Assembly (NCBI GenBank): GCA_947247005.1
Contig: OX365957.1
Location: forward strand, 12,124,817 to 12,188,816
Reading direction: 5' to 3'
DNA: 64,000 bases
Source of the DNA: Spisula solida
Taxonomy: Eukaryota > Mollusca > Bivalvia > Venerida > Mactridae
Shown: positions 1 to 11,122 of the stretch, piece by piece
Numbering within the stretch: position 1 is the first letter of the stretch
Layout: each line of letters opens with the position of its first letter
Program-made: the position numbers and the translations under genes
The notes under the pieces: model-generated
Seen by the model: the letters and a program-made list of their open reading frames with translations, nothing else
What the model was told of the DNA's origin: nothing
The model's database searches: none

Positions 1-130
1 CATTTTAATTAATATTGTAATGTAATAAAATCAAAAGTACAAATTTGAAAATGCTTATGTTTATTTATTTATGATAAAATCGGAACATTATTAGACTTAT
101 ATAATTTACGCTAATGACACAAAGCCTTAC

Positions 131-204
131 CATTCACTGCGGGGCTTAGACTGGTACCATTTGTCATTATTTGACCCGCTCTACGATAGAAACACGGCAT
201 CAGT
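131..204 (-). CDS. Candidate coding exon of an unidentified minus-strand gene
   Basis: Read on the minus strand, this 74-nt stretch follows a pyrimidine-rich acceptor (ttttctcaccatag) and ends at a strong donor (AATG|gtaagg). One frame is open from end to end (1 nt, 24 codons, 1 nt) and gives a protein-like peptide that includes PCFYRRAGQIMTNGTSLSPA. The plus strand is also open here but lacks a pyrimidine tract before its possible acceptor. I do not recognise the product. It could be an early exon of a gene transcribed away from the adaptor gene, which would make the next few kilobases a divergent promoter region. It could also be chance. Confidence 0.35.
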
Positions 205-1212
205 CTATGGTGAGAAAATTTGTAAACAACCAACAGTCATGGAATCGGAACCATCGATCTAAAAATGAAATACCTGAAATATAACAAGTTCAATGGTAGA
301 TAAATTGATTGTTGTATGTAGTAAAACACATCTAGACCAGATTGCAACCGTTTCTTGGCCGGATGATACGTTAAGTAGTGGATTCCTGTAGGGGCCGGGA
401 AAAAAGCGTTGCCAACCTGTCTATTATATATAGTAATGACGGGAAAATGGGGAATTTCAAAACTCTGTATTTTGTGATATAATTTCTTAGGCCTGTGCCT
501 GATTTCAGGTGTTAAATTCTGAATTTTCCTTCTTTGTTTATATTGAAAAATATATTGAGTGTCAGGCTTTGAAACTGGGATTTTTTGGCCTCAGAATGAT
601 TGCTGATAACCAGGCCTGTATTAAGACGAAGTTGATTTCGAAATGTATATAGAGGATATTACATGAGTGTCTTTTTATATTGAATTTATTAAACGAGTTG
701 AATAAAATATTTTGTCGAATTTATTCAACGAGTTTAATAAAATCAATGTGGAAAGTCACAAATGTAATGTTCTTTTGATCACATGTTAGCCTTTTCCTGG
801 CCGAAACATAAAATAGCTACTTATTTTCACTATAATAAACGCGCAACTTTGACGACGTCGCCTATACTTTGAATGACGTCGCGTCGAAGCTTTATTACAC
901 TAGTGTATTATCAAAAATAAATAATGGCTTTATTACGCTACCACGACGACAAACATGTGATAAAAACATTTATTATATGTTCATCAGTGGACTATAGAGA
1001 TATATGAGTGAAAAGTAACAATGTAATCCAGTGTTTTAGAAGTCTGTTCTATTATGATACAGAAAAAACAAACGTTAACTTCAACGGCACCGGACTTAAA
1101 AATATGTTATACATTATTATGATGTTGTTATTGTCCCATCCTGACCTAGTTTCATTGTGATTTTTCCAATTTATCAAATTACTGTGCCATTTCACGAAAA
1201 ATTGATTTTTGG
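205..1212. other. Stretch with no recognised gene
   Basis: I see no convincing exon here. A near-palindrome of two 'AACGAGTTGAATAAA'-like arms lies at about 680-740. Around 840-960 is a GACGTC-rich stretch (two gacgtcgc motifs). Neither can be assigned a function from sequence alone. Confidence 0.4.
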
Positions 1213-1347
1213 TGAAAGATCAAATTTTATTTCACTCGTAATCACAGTAAATTAAGTTTCGCTATGCCTGTAAATATATGCCATCTAACTTGTGAAAATA
1301 TTGATTTCTGTGATCACAAGATGTGAAATAAAATTTGATCTTCAGTA
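1213..1347. repeat. Inverted repeat, probable small MITE
   Basis: The arms GAAAGATCAAATTTTATTTCAC (near 1216) and its near-perfect complement (near 1324) face each other across about 85 bases. This is a fold-back structure typical of a short non-autonomous DNA transposon. Outer ends and target duplication were not resolved. Confidence 0.55.
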
Positions 1348-1501
1348 GAAATCAACATGTATCCTGTATGTATTTGTTTGAGAACATTACGATTAAAAGC
1401 ATGAGGAGTGTAGTACCTTTCAGTATGTAATGGCCTGCCATGTCAGGCTAAACTTATGTTATAACTATCATCTACTGGAATATACAAACCTGCAAGCCTG
1501 T

Positions 1502-2089
1502 ATACGAGGGATGTCCGGAAAGTTTTGAGGCTGCGATAATTGAAACCACTTGGGGATACATTTGAAATTTTACTAGCTTATAGATCAATCTAATTTGGAC
1601 TATTCCTGAAAGTTTCATAAAGATATAATGAAGGGAACACATACCACAAACATAATAACTTCAGATGACAACTAACAGAGCACTTTATTGATGCACGACG
1701 TCATTAAAGCATTTTGAAGGTTATTATGCATGAAACCATTTCCTCCATATAGAAACCTGGGACCCATCAGGCTCTAACCTTTGATAAATTATTAAAGGTA
1801 TTTCATTATATTTACACAACTGTCTGTTTTTGCGAAGCTGAGTATCAAACCCCTTACAGATCATTGTTTGTATTCACTCATCATTTACGATCTTTAGTTC
1901 GACTTTCTGTGGTCAAAATCTTCATGCTCGTCACTTAAATGTTTGAAGCTAGGCAACCAATATTTTGCAATATGATCTAAAACAATTTAAATTGTTTATC
2001 TTCAAAGCTGTATACTAGTAATTGAATTTTGTCTGATACTTTTTGAGATTTAGACACAGTCCCAAAACTTTCTGGACAACCCTCATATA
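1502..2089. mobile_element. Mariner-like non-autonomous transposon (MITE), about 585 bp
   Basis: The ends are imperfect terminal inverted repeats: left CGAGGGATGTCCGGAAAGTT, right the complement of TGAGGGTTGTCCAGAAAGTT. Both are flanked by TA. The 'GAGGG.TGTCC.GAAAGTTTTG' end is typical of mariner-family elements. No transposase frame remains inside, so this copy must have relied on enzyme supplied in trans. Confidence 0.75.
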
Positions 2090-2267
2090 TAACATTGTTA
2101 ATATAGTTGTATAGTATGGGTAATTAATGTAGTGTTGAAGTTTGACATATAATTTATTATTTATTGACCATGTTATATATGTATGTACCAGTTTGTGTTT
2201 GTTTTATTGTTGTTTTACAGTGTTGTTGTGATATGTTGATTATATTGTTACTGACCAACTATTTCAG

Positions 2268-2294
2268 TATTCCCTCGGTAGATCACCAAAGAAG
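2268..2294 (+). CDS. Possible 27-nt microexon of the SH2 adaptor gene
   Basis: The acceptor ctatttcag is followed by nine codons (YSLGRSPKK) and a donor-like gtagtg. The exon is phase 0 on both sides, so it would join exon 5457-5945 in frame and add a basic Ser/Lys patch like its neighbour. The call is weak: the exon is very short, the donor is suboptimal and no homology is visible to me. RNA reads would decide. Confidence 0.3.
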
Positions 2295-2374
2295 GTAGTG
2301 CTTGAATACACCAACGCTTCATCTTTTGTTGATTCTCCTTTTATTTTCTCTTCTTTTATCTCATCTGAGCATAA

Positions 2375-2594
2375 AGTGCTCATGTTGAATTAACTGTTAG
2401 GAATATTGGATGTCTGTTACAATGAAAGTGCTCATGTTGAATTAACTGTTAGGAATATTGGATGTCTGTTACCATGCAAGTGCTCATGTTGAATTAACTG
2501 TTAGGAATATTGGATGTCTGTTACCAAGTGCTCATGTTGAATTAACTGTTAGGAATATTGGATGTCTGTTACCATGCAAGTGCTCATGTTGAAA
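2375..2594. repeat. Tandem repeat, about 50-bp unit, 4-5 copies
   Basis: The unit begins AAGTGCTCATGTTGAATTAA and continues to a 'ggatgtctgttacc' end. Copies start near 2375, 2425, 2477, 2525 and 2578, the last truncated. The fourth is shortened by loss of 'atgc'. It is intronic. Confidence 0.85.
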
Positions 2595-3118
2595 ATCATT
2601 AACATTTAACTTCTAAAACGATAGAAATTACTTCACTTATATCTAAGTTATCGAAATTACTTCACTTATATCTAAGTTAGTTTAACTGGGATGGCAGTAT
2701 TTACTGAGGTGAGTGATGAAGGGTGATCATGACCCTTATGTATCATAATTATGAATTAATGTTTGAATATTTGTGTGGCAGGGTATTGATACATGTATGT
2801 TGTACTGGTTTTGGTTTTTGATCATCAGGGAAACCCATCTGCTTTGAAATGCTGTAAATTAAATGATAATATGAATTGATTCTTAGGGAGTAAAAAAAAC
2901 TTTGACCAAGCTTATATATTTTATAATTCAAGACTCCAATTTTTGAGGTAATGACCTTTAAGAATTACATAAGAGCATTTTTTAACAGGTCTGAAGTGCT
3001 GATACTAACATTGCTTCGTATATTTTATCTTATTTTTATTTGCTGCAGATTTTGGGTGAAATGTTTTTCTTTCATTCTGTATGATTTGTAGTTTCCCTTA
3101 TTTAAGATTATAAGAATT

Positions 3119-3262
3119 CATCATGAGCTTCTATGTAGGATAAGGATATTTCACCCGAGGGGTCGGATTTTAACCAGCGACGAGGCTTGCCAAGTTCCTG
3201 GTTAAAATTCCGACCCGAGGGTGCGATATCCTTATCCTACATAGACTGTCTCATGATGGATT
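3119..3262. repeat. Strong hairpin / fold-back MITE
   Basis: Two arms of about 60 bases pair almost perfectly: 'tcatgag..tctatgtaggataagg' through 'ttttaacc', and the reverse complement ending 'ccttatcctacataga..ctcatga'. The loop is about 20 bases. A transcript through this intronic site would form a long stem. A second, shorter hairpin (CTCATGTAAGAAA / TTTCTTACATGAG) follows at 3552-3587. Confidence 0.8.
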
Positions 3263-3609
3263 TTTTTCTCCGACACAGTTTGAGAAAATGGGACTTTAAA
3301 ACACAATTTAGCTTTCATGGTGTCAACATGACGTCATCATAACGTCATCATAACGTGCTGTTTGCCGTACATTCTCATTCAAAACAATCGTTAATAATAA
3401 TGTTTATAAAACATACGCTGGTGTGGTACGCTCAAGAATATGCTTTTTAAATGGTATAGAGCCTATTGGTGTTCGTCTTCATTAGCTTTATATCGCCATG
3501 AACATGTAAATCCCGAAACTAAGGTCGGAATTAAATCACACGCTGGTCGCTCATGTAAGAAAGATATAGGAGTTTCTTACATGAGCTGAAAACCTATCTT
3601 ACACCAGTT

Positions 3610-5130
3610 AAAGTGGGAGAAATATATGTCTGTATGTTTCATATGTTAACATGTTTCATAGAAATCAGACTGTAAGCCTAAATCCTACTCTCATTTCAAC
3701 AGTTATTGTACAAGCTAGATTTTCAGCTGAATTATAACATTGTTGTGTTCATTGTAATAGTTTACTCTACAAGAAATATATTAAGTAGATACTGACATGT
3801 TACAAATGTACCTTATTGGATTACTTGACTTTGTGCCTTACAAAGATTTTTGCTTAAACCGCCTAATAGTTGCAGGCTATCAGCATACAGCTTTATTCAA
3901 CTTTACTTTTCCTTGCCGTCTTATTCTTTGCAAATGCCTTGTTAATTTTGAGTTTATTATATTATTGCAATGTTATACATATACTGGACCTCTCTTATGA
4001 TTTGCATGACAGACAACTCTGACTGGTATTCAGAAAATTAAGATCATAGAGTTGTCTCCCTTAGCAAACTTTCATTAACTCACTGATGGTTTCTACCTGA
4101 ATGATTCTTGATGAACTCCAAAGTTTAGCGTACTCACACATTTTAGTATATCCAGGGTCCTACAATTCCGGAAATCTGGATAATAATAATAACGTCTTTA
4201 TTTTCTGTGGATAACATAATTGGCAAACCAATTTTCATTATGGTCCCAAATAACAATAGATATATATATATATATACAATGACAATATTTACAACAATAC
4301 ATTATTCAAATTACACAGGTACAAATACATACGTATGACACCTAAATCAGATGTCCGCGTGTATTTCAGTCATAAACAACAATTTTGATATCATAAAATG
4401 TTTTGGCAATAATTATGAAATGCCAGTACATTTCCACTTTACATAATTATTTGCTTTTAAATGAAGAAAGTGTCTGGATCAGCTGCATTAAGGAAGCATT
4501 TATCTTATTTGCACGAATAAAAGTTATTTGATGAAAAAATTCAAAGAATTGGCAAAGTTATGATCATTTGAAGTTCAATAATCTGAATTTTAATATTAAA
4601 ACAATGTTTGAAACCTAGTTAAGGTATAGGGATGTTAAGGGATGAGCGCTAATGGCACACGAAACAGACTTGGGACTCGTTTTCAGGATTGGGCATATGT
4701 GCTCAGTAGAACCACTGGTATTTATATATGTAATTCATGATGTAGAGCTATTCTATACATGTTGCTTTGATTTTTCAATAGTTCAATATCATTGATATTT
4801 TCAGATGTATTGTCTTGAAATGTTTATTACTCCCAAACTATCAACATCTTTCTTCTTTATGAAAAACAATCCCAAAGATAATTTATGGATCTGATAATTG
4901 TTGATATATTGATAGTGATACTACTTGTATAATGTTGCTATAGTGCGCCCAGAATAATGAAAAAGGCAGGAAAATTTAGTATATTCCAAAAAAGGTGGAT
5001 TAATCAAATGCACGATTTATTAGTGATGTTTTGAGTACAATACTGACCTTATCTGTTTACTTAAGGAATTAGTAAAACCAATCAATGTTTGTAAATATCA
5101 CATTATCCTGTGCGGACTATATGACAGTGT
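3610..5130. other. Intronic stretch with no recognised gene
   Basis: AT-rich intron sequence with a short (TA)n run near 4258-4275 and no exon-like frame that I can support. Confidence 0.4.
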
Positions 5131-5133
5131 CAC

Positions 5134-5354
5134 AGTATAACTCCAGCGCGATAAATTGCAATACAAAAACAAACACAAACTCCGCTATATTTATCGTTTC
5201 TAAATATTAAGGAGCATGAACACTTTATGTGTTGTGCCAAATGTTTGAATGCTTTCATTGGTAAATGTTACGGTCCTTGATTTTAATCCATAACAAAAAT
5301 ATAGGCAGTATTGTGTTTGTTTTTGTACTGCAATTTATCGCGTTGGAGTTATAC
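5134..5354. repeat. Inverted-repeat MITE about 100 bp upstream of an exon
   Basis: The arms, about 45 bases each, run from GTATAACTCCAGCGCGATAA to the complementary TTATCGCGTTGGAGTTATAC, with an internal GTGTTTGTTTTTGT/ACAAAAACAAACAC match. The element sits in the intron just before the exon at 5457. Confidence 0.7.
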
Positions 5355-5456
5355 CTAGGTATGTTGTTGATATAATGTTTTGTTTGATCTGTTTGATAGA
5401 CTAGAATCAAAAACAATGTTACTTCTGACTCATTTCCCATGTTTTTTTCATTCTAG

Positions 5457-5945
5457 GCCAAGCAGGAGAAGACACAGCATCGAGCTCCTGGTAGAAACAG
5501 TCCAATACGATGTGACTCGCCTACATTTGCAAATTCTCAAGCATCAACATTACAATCACCTTTATTAGTTTCGGGGAACAGAAAGTCGGATCCAAACTTT
5601 TCACTATCCAAGAGAAACTCAACACCAATTCAGTTGTCACCTTCAAAGTCATCAAATTTAAACTCAAATGCAAATTCACCTAATAAAAGAAACTCATCAC
5701 CGCATTTGTCTACGTTACAAAACTTTCAAGTTGTGACTATACGAGAATCATTGGAGAATAATGCTAATAACACAAACAGATTTAAAGGATCGCCAGTGAC
5801 TGCACTCAAGGAAGAAATAGATCGTCGATATCAAAGTACTGAAGGTAATGCTGGAACGTTAGATTCTGGTCTGGGTTGGGCAGTAGATGATACAGATAGT
5901 CTACAACGACACACAGTAGATCATCACTATGACAACGAAGATCAG
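5457..5945 (+). CDS. SH2 adaptor gene, long-isoform exon (disordered Ser/Pro/Asn-rich region)
   Basis: This is a 163-codon exon, phase 0 at both ends, between acceptor tttttcattctag and donor CAG|gtacga. The frame runs open from the first base (AKQEKTQHRAPGRNS...). Reading past the donor gives a stop at 6012, which marks the true exon end. The product has many S-P and R-N-S sites (NSPIRCDSP, KRNSTPIQLSPSK, KRNSSPH) that look like proline-directed or basophilic kinase targets. Near its end is a Tyr-Asp-Asn motif (HHYDNED), which fits the YxN consensus bound by Grb2-type SH2 domains. No folded domain is visible. It pairs in phase with exon 8552-9189. Assignment to the same gene as the SH2 exons rests on strand, order and phase. 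Confidence 0.75.
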
Positions 5946-6383
5946 GTACGAATCTCTAAATTACTTCCTCCACCATTTCCTCACTTACATTTTAGCTCAC
6001 CTTTTACAGAATAGCGCAGCAAGCTTTTGTATAAATACAGGAATGTCAATATTCCTGATTAATCCGGAATTCCGGATTTATCTAGCCTGAAAGAGCTATG
6101 ATTTCTGACAAAATATAAGTTATTTGATGAAAATATCTTAAGAAATGGCAAAATTTTCAATAAAAACTGAGTTCAATATGGAAACGATGTCATTGAAGGC
6201 CTCTTGTTTGGCAAAAATGTTCTGAGCATAATTATGATTTTCCTGATTTTTAATTTTGCCCTGTTGACACCCGTGTTTAAAATATGAAACTGTATAAAAA
6301 TTACCCGAAACACTGTTTATAAATCGTCGCTGCTTCAGGACCAGACATTCTAACTGCTACTTCTCCGAGTAATTTCAGTTACT

Positions 6384-6480
6384 GTGAACCAAGAAAATAT
6401 TTCGCGCGATTTAATTTCGCGCAATTTAATTTCGCGGAGTGCGCGAGTGGTATAATTTCGCGAAATGAAATCGCCACGAA
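6384..6480. repeat. TTTCGCG-motif cluster
   Basis: Five 'aatttcgcg'-type repeats occur in under 100 bases of otherwise AT-rich intron, ending in the complementary 'cgcgaaatgaaatcg'. It looks like a small local repeat. No function is assigned. Confidence 0.5.
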
Positions 6481-7261
6481 AGTGCTAAAAACATTAATAT
6501 GGACATTGAGGGAAACTTAAAGACCCCAAAAATTTGTAGTTGCGAATATGCTGACGATCAGCAAACTGCTAATCAAAGTTAGTATTCATGAAAGTAAAGT
6601 TGGTTTACAGTACGTACTAAGGAGATCGAGAGCTACATGTTTTGTGGAGAATTTGTTAGAAAATTGTTATAATTGACTGTTGTTTGATAGGAAGTTGTGT
6701 AATGACTTGTTGTCTGCTATGTCACCATTCTCTATAATTATACAGTTTCTGTTTATTGTACATCTTTCACAATATCTGTGACTCTGACACTTTCAATGAT
6801 ATATGACGCTTAAACATTGATTTGATGTCCTACCTTATACAAGTTGTGTATGTATCCGCATATTTTTCTTCTGTGCATATATTTTCGTAATGCACAGTGA
6901 TAAAGCACTGTGTGCATTAAATATGCAAATGACATCATTTGATGTTCTTTGTTTATTATGATAACGTCGCAGACGTAACACACGTTAGTATATAGCGCTA
7001 TATATAGGTGAAGTCAAGTTTATATGTCTAAACTTTCTTTGTGTCTTAATTTTGTCTGGTATGTGATAAAAAGATTATTTAAAATTTGTGTTTATTTATT
7101 ATTGAATTTATGAAACTCGTTGAATTAAACAAATATGAAGCTCCCAAGGAGGCGTTTTGTATCATTTGATTCAGATCGTTCCATAAATTCAATAATAAGG
7201 CAACACTCATTCAATATCCTGTATGTCGATCTGCACTAGTACAACCATAGTTGAGTAGATA

Positions 7262-7644
7262 CAGTGCCCACCAGAAATATGTATACATATGTTTTTTGCC
7301 CACTTACTTGCCTGTAATAATACTATTTGCAGAACAGTGAAGAAACAATATATTTGAAGAAAATGAATATTTTTGTTTATTAAATGGAAAGGCCATACAT
7401 TGGTACCCTAGTTTCTTTATCCCACTTGAATGGTTACTTTGTCTCAAAAAAGATGGAAAATTCAGCCATTTTGATCACATGGTTATTTTAGTTCCAAACA
7501 TCTTCATCTTTATTTCTATTTTGACTTATTTAGTAACTGTAGTTTCAGAAACTAGTATAATTGTGACTGTCTGATATTGAATAATTTAACCAAGTTTAAT
7601 TTTGCAACAATTATTTACTGTATACTTATTTTTGGTGGGCACTG
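7262..7644. mobile_element. TA-flanked MITE, copy 1 (383 bp)
   Basis: The terminal inverted repeats are CAGTGCCCACC at the left and GGTGGGCACTG at the right, both flanked by TA, as in Tc1/mariner insertions. A second copy with about the same body lies at 23815-24227. It has no coding capacity. Confidence 0.85.
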
Positions 7645-7963
7645 TATATCATTCAGACAAGATGCTGAATGTTGTAAACACATTGTTACACTGTACAGAC
7701 GTTCGGGTCTTCATTTCTCCATGATTAATTATTGATTCTACTTAACTTTCTCTGACATTTGCACCCTATCTTGACATAATGTTCTTTTTACAACACAGTT
7801 ACAAGATATTTGCTGAGATACAACAGTCTTCATTTGTACACTGAAATGTTTGAACTAATATATCTGCATTGTCTGAGTTTTATTAAGGTACTGAAACTAT
7901 GGAGAAGTTTTGTACTCTTGTATCATTTACATATTCCTGTAAAAGTCTGAAGCTAGATCAATC

Positions 7964-8229
7964 TCATTAAAATCAGACCCTAACATTTGCTCCATTCCTT
8001 TACGCTGTTAGAGATCTGACTACACTCTGTATTAAGATGACCTCTCTGGCGCACAATGACATCAAGCAGCCTCAGCAAACTTACACTGCATTTTCAGATT
8101 TGTGAAAGAAGCAATTTGATTGGATGACGTAAAGTTCACATCAACATGACCCCCATACAGAGTGTCGTCAGATCCTATATCAGCATAAAGTAGTGAAGCG
8201 TAATAAGGGTCTGATTTTAATGAGATTGA
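7964..8229. mobile_element. MITE-like inverted repeat next to the acceptor array
   Basis: The outer ends AATCTCATTAAAATCAGACC and GGTCTGATTTTAATGAGATT are exact complements, and the similarity continues outward (gaagctagat / gctaga). The element ends about 30 bases before the first of the six duplicated acceptors. Confidence 0.7.
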
Positions 8230-8251
8230 AGCTAGATGTGACTGCTATTTA

Positions 8252-8551
8252 TTTATTTCAGAATCCAGCCCCTCAGACCCCTTCAATAATGTTAAATCAG
8301 CACTATGTATTTATTGCAGACTCCAGCTCCTCAGACCCCTTCAATAATGTTAAATCAGCGCTATGTATTTATTGCAGACTCCAGCTCCTCAGACCCCTTC
8401 AATAATGTTAAATCAGCGCTATGTATTTATTGCAGACTCCAGCTCCTCAGACACCTTCAATAATGTTAAATCAGTGCTATGTATATATTGCAGACTCCAG
8501 CTCCTCAGACCCCTTTAATAATGTTGAATCTGTGCTATGTATATATTGCAG
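8252..8551 (+). repeat. 58-bp tandem array of duplicated intron/exon boundaries
   Basis: Acceptor-plus-exon-start units begin (first exonic base) at 8262, 8320, 8378, 8436, 8494 and 8552, exactly 58 apart. Each carries 'ttattgcag' or 'tttattt­cag', the exon start 'actccagc.cctcagac' and 'aataatgtt.aatc', then runs into the next pyrimidine-rich stretch. Because 58 is not a multiple of 3, most upstream acceptors shift frame. The one in-frame alternative, 8378, meets a TAA in the 8494 copy, where 'ccttcaata' has become 'cctttaata'. Only 8552 therefore gives the full protein. Confidence 0.9.
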
Positions 8552-9189
8552 ACTCCAGCCCCTCAGACCCCTTCAATAATGTTAAATCGGCCGCTACCTG
8601 CTATACCAGCGTCGTCAGATTTCCAGGACCACAGAGCCAGTCCTAAACTACGTAACTGGACGAGCTTAGATGATGATGTTATACCTAACCATACGAGATC
8701 TACGATGCATGCCAGATTACGTGACAGTCCTAAACGTCGTCCACAACGACCACAGAGTGAGGTGATTCTCGACTCCAAGCTGTCAGCATTCTCGGCTGTA
8801 ACATCCAGTGTGGCCGGTATGGATCAACCTGGTGTTTATATATATGGTTTCAAATCACAAACTCAAAATGAATTGTCAAGGACTTCAAACGTTCACAACA
8901 GTAATCAGTTATCAAATGTAAATATTTCACCCAATTTTAACCATAGATCTATGCAAAGCACCCAGCAGTACAGGGATGTTAATACACAACCGAGATATTC
9001 AGGCAAGGTGGATAACCAGCGTTGCTCTCCAGTAGCTGGTCTAACACAGACAGGTTATGATAACATGCACAGTCTACAGAATGGTAAATCTACATCACCA
9101 ATGTTCTACCAGAATGGTAATACTACTATATCTCATCCTGTAGATAACACTGAAGAGTCAACACTAGGAAAGAAAGAAAAGGGTGCTGG
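8552..9189 (+). CDS. SH2 adaptor gene, long-isoform exon with SH3-ligand motif
   Basis: This is 212 codons plus 2 nt, between acceptor atatattgcag and donor GCTGG|gtacgt. The exon opens with TPAPQTPSIMLNRPLPAIPA, in which RPLPAIP fits the class I SH3-binding consensus. A basic Arg/Pro stretch (SPKRRPQRPQSE) and a long Asn/Gln/Ser-rich stretch follow. A second Tyr-Asp-Asn motif (TGYDNMH) lies near codon 175. The exon ends KKEKGAG with the last Gly split (GG|A). Its phase 2 exit matches the 1-nt entry of exon 48449, giving GAG-LESLMGLD. Reading through the donor meets a stop at 9230-9232. These features suggest a scaffold that recruits SH3 and Grb2-type partners, which is inference. Confidence 0.8.
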
Positions 9190-9363
9190 GTACGTAGAAA
9201 CATTCTTCCAAACTTTTAATTCTATATATTAAATAGTTGTAGACTTAGAGTGTCACCATTATAAAATGTGATGTAAGGAACCTGCTCAAAGTGAGCTATT
9301 GTGATCACCATATGTCCGATGTATGCCATGGTGTAGTCTCAACAATTCCGCTTGCTTAAAAAC

Positions 9364-9508
9364 TTGTTGGTTGGTTGGTTGGTTGGTTGGTTGGTCCGTT
9401 TGTTGGTCGGTCTTGTTGGTTGGTCTTAAACACTTGTTGATTGGTTGGTCCGTTTGTTGGTCAGTCTTAAACACTTGTTGATTGGTCTGTTTGTTGGTTG
9501 GTTGGTCT
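9364..9508. repeat. TTGG-rich simple repeat
   Basis: A run of TTGG tetramers is interspersed with 'tccgtttgttggtc' and 'cttaaacacttgttga' blocks repeated two to three times. The frame open on the other strand (TDQQTDQP...) is a by-product of the repeat. Confidence 0.8.
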
Positions 9509-9600
9509 CTGCAAAGTTTGTCTGCGCTGTTTCTCTGTTACCAATGGACTGATTTCAATGTAACTTTGCATGACTGATCAGTACCACTTAGTCTAAATAG

Positions 9601-9855
9601 TTGTGCATATCGTGGGCACAAGTTCTAGCTGAAGTTTTACCTGGGGATATTATTATATTGGAAACTTATAATTCTGAAAGTTACCAATTATGTTTCATTA
9701 AGAATTTGAGTACAAATCGAATTAAAGGAATGTTGCCAATGAATGAGACACAAAATGCGACTTTTAACAAACTTGATATTTTACACCAAAGTAATTTATC
9801 AACAAAATCAACCATTAGACCTTACGAAGAGGGTTTGAATTTCTCCGTCCTGTGA
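9601..9855 (+). pseudogene. Coding-like fragment of unknown origin
   Basis: An 84-codon open stretch starts right after a TAG and ends in TGA. Its composition is protein-like (VLAEVLPGDIIILETYNS, IKGMLPMNE) and loosely recalls a small beta-barrel of the SH3 or CABIT kind, but I cannot show homology. It cannot follow exon 8552-9189 as an alternative last exon: the phase 2 join at 9601 gives a stop within ten codons. It could be a decayed exon, a retrocopy fragment or chance. Confidence 0.25.
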
Positions 9856-10224
9856 GCATTAATGTAAATCAAGCTTTTCATTGACCCAGATCAAATTCAA
9901 ATTTAGGATTCAAATGTCTTAAATATTTTTAACCTTATGCGTCATTCTCCTGCCGTCATGTTTTACAATAGAATATATAGATGGTTATAACTTGATACAT
10001 GCCAATGATTTGAACAATGGTAAACAATTTGTGTTAATTGATTAAGATTGTTGTCAGTACTGGGTGTATATGTACTGAACAATGAGTGCTAGACGACCGG
10101 AAACTCAGTTCTTGTTTCAATCATTCAAGGAGGTAATGTTACTGTAGAGTTTAATCATCATGAAAATGGAGACACAAACTTAATAATATAAATTGAGTTA
10201 TTACGATACGAGGGCTGTTAATTT

Positions 10225-10386
10225 TTTTTTTTTTTTTTTCTAAAAAATGCCGAGCATAGCCTTTATTTGCCAGTCAGCGTTCCGCTGAAATATGGCAGGC
10301 ATATATGTGTGCCTCCACCTGCTTTTGAACCTGGGTCGCCAGATTAGACGGCAAGCGTGCTAACCATTGAGCTACGGAGGCCACAC
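10225..10386 (-). mobile_element. tRNA-derived SINE, minus strand
   Basis: On the minus strand the element starts with a tRNA-like head. It has an A box (TAGCTCAATGGTTAGCACG) and a B box (GGTTCAAAAGC), and acceptor-like ends GCCTCC and GGAGGC flank them. A short body follows, then an A-rich tail (the T run at 10225-10239). It is flanked by a perfect 12-bp target duplication, GGCTGTTAATTT, at 10213-10224 and 10387-10398. This is clear evidence of retroposition primed at the A tail. The loop sequence TCTAAT recalls tRNA-Arg(TCT), but the parent is uncertain. Confidence 0.85.
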
Positions 10387-11122
10387 GGCTGTTAATTTAT
10401 TTGTATAATTTCTCACATACTATATTAGTGATTTTGTTGATTTGATCAATTTGCCTATTTTTTATAACACAACAAAGCACAGCTTCCTATTTATTATTTC
10501 GATTCTAACATCGCCAATGCTTTGCCATTTATAGCACAACAAGACAGGTTGAGGTCAAACTACTTTCTTTCCTAGGAACGTTACTGTCACCGTTACGTCA
10601 TTTGTCATAGTATATGACTTCAAACATGACGTCATCAACAGCTATGTTTTATCGCGGTAATAAAAAATGGTAAGCTCGATATACGCAAAGAAGGCAAATC
10701 TCACATGCTATGTTAGAATAACAATTACTATTACTGCACTAACCTAGCTAATCTAATATTGTTCTGTTCTTATGCACAATCCATCAAATATTTGTAGTTT
10801 CAACACTTATTATCATGTCAGATTTTGAAATATATAGATGTTATATAATTGATTGAATTTGATGTGAAATGGCAATGTTGGAACTCTGGAATAGCTCTAA
10901 TACAAATGCTACAACGCACAGAGTGGTATAGGAATGTGTCATAGCAATGTGTGTGACTTTTGTATCAACACAAGTTTCAAATAACTGACACCATGAGCAA
11001 TACCACAATGGAAAGGTTTAACTAGGGTTGTAATACAGTAATGTCTTCACTGCATGACTACGTCTTCACAAACACATCAAGCACAAACAAGAACATTTGT
11101 AAGTTTGATCTCTGTAATGATA

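Noticed and set aside
9190..9232. Continuation of the long-isoform exon to the stop at 9230-9232
   Set aside because: A consensus donor (gtacgt) at 9190 gives a phase match to exon 48449; read-through adds only about 14 unremarkable residues. It remains possible as a retained-intron isoform.
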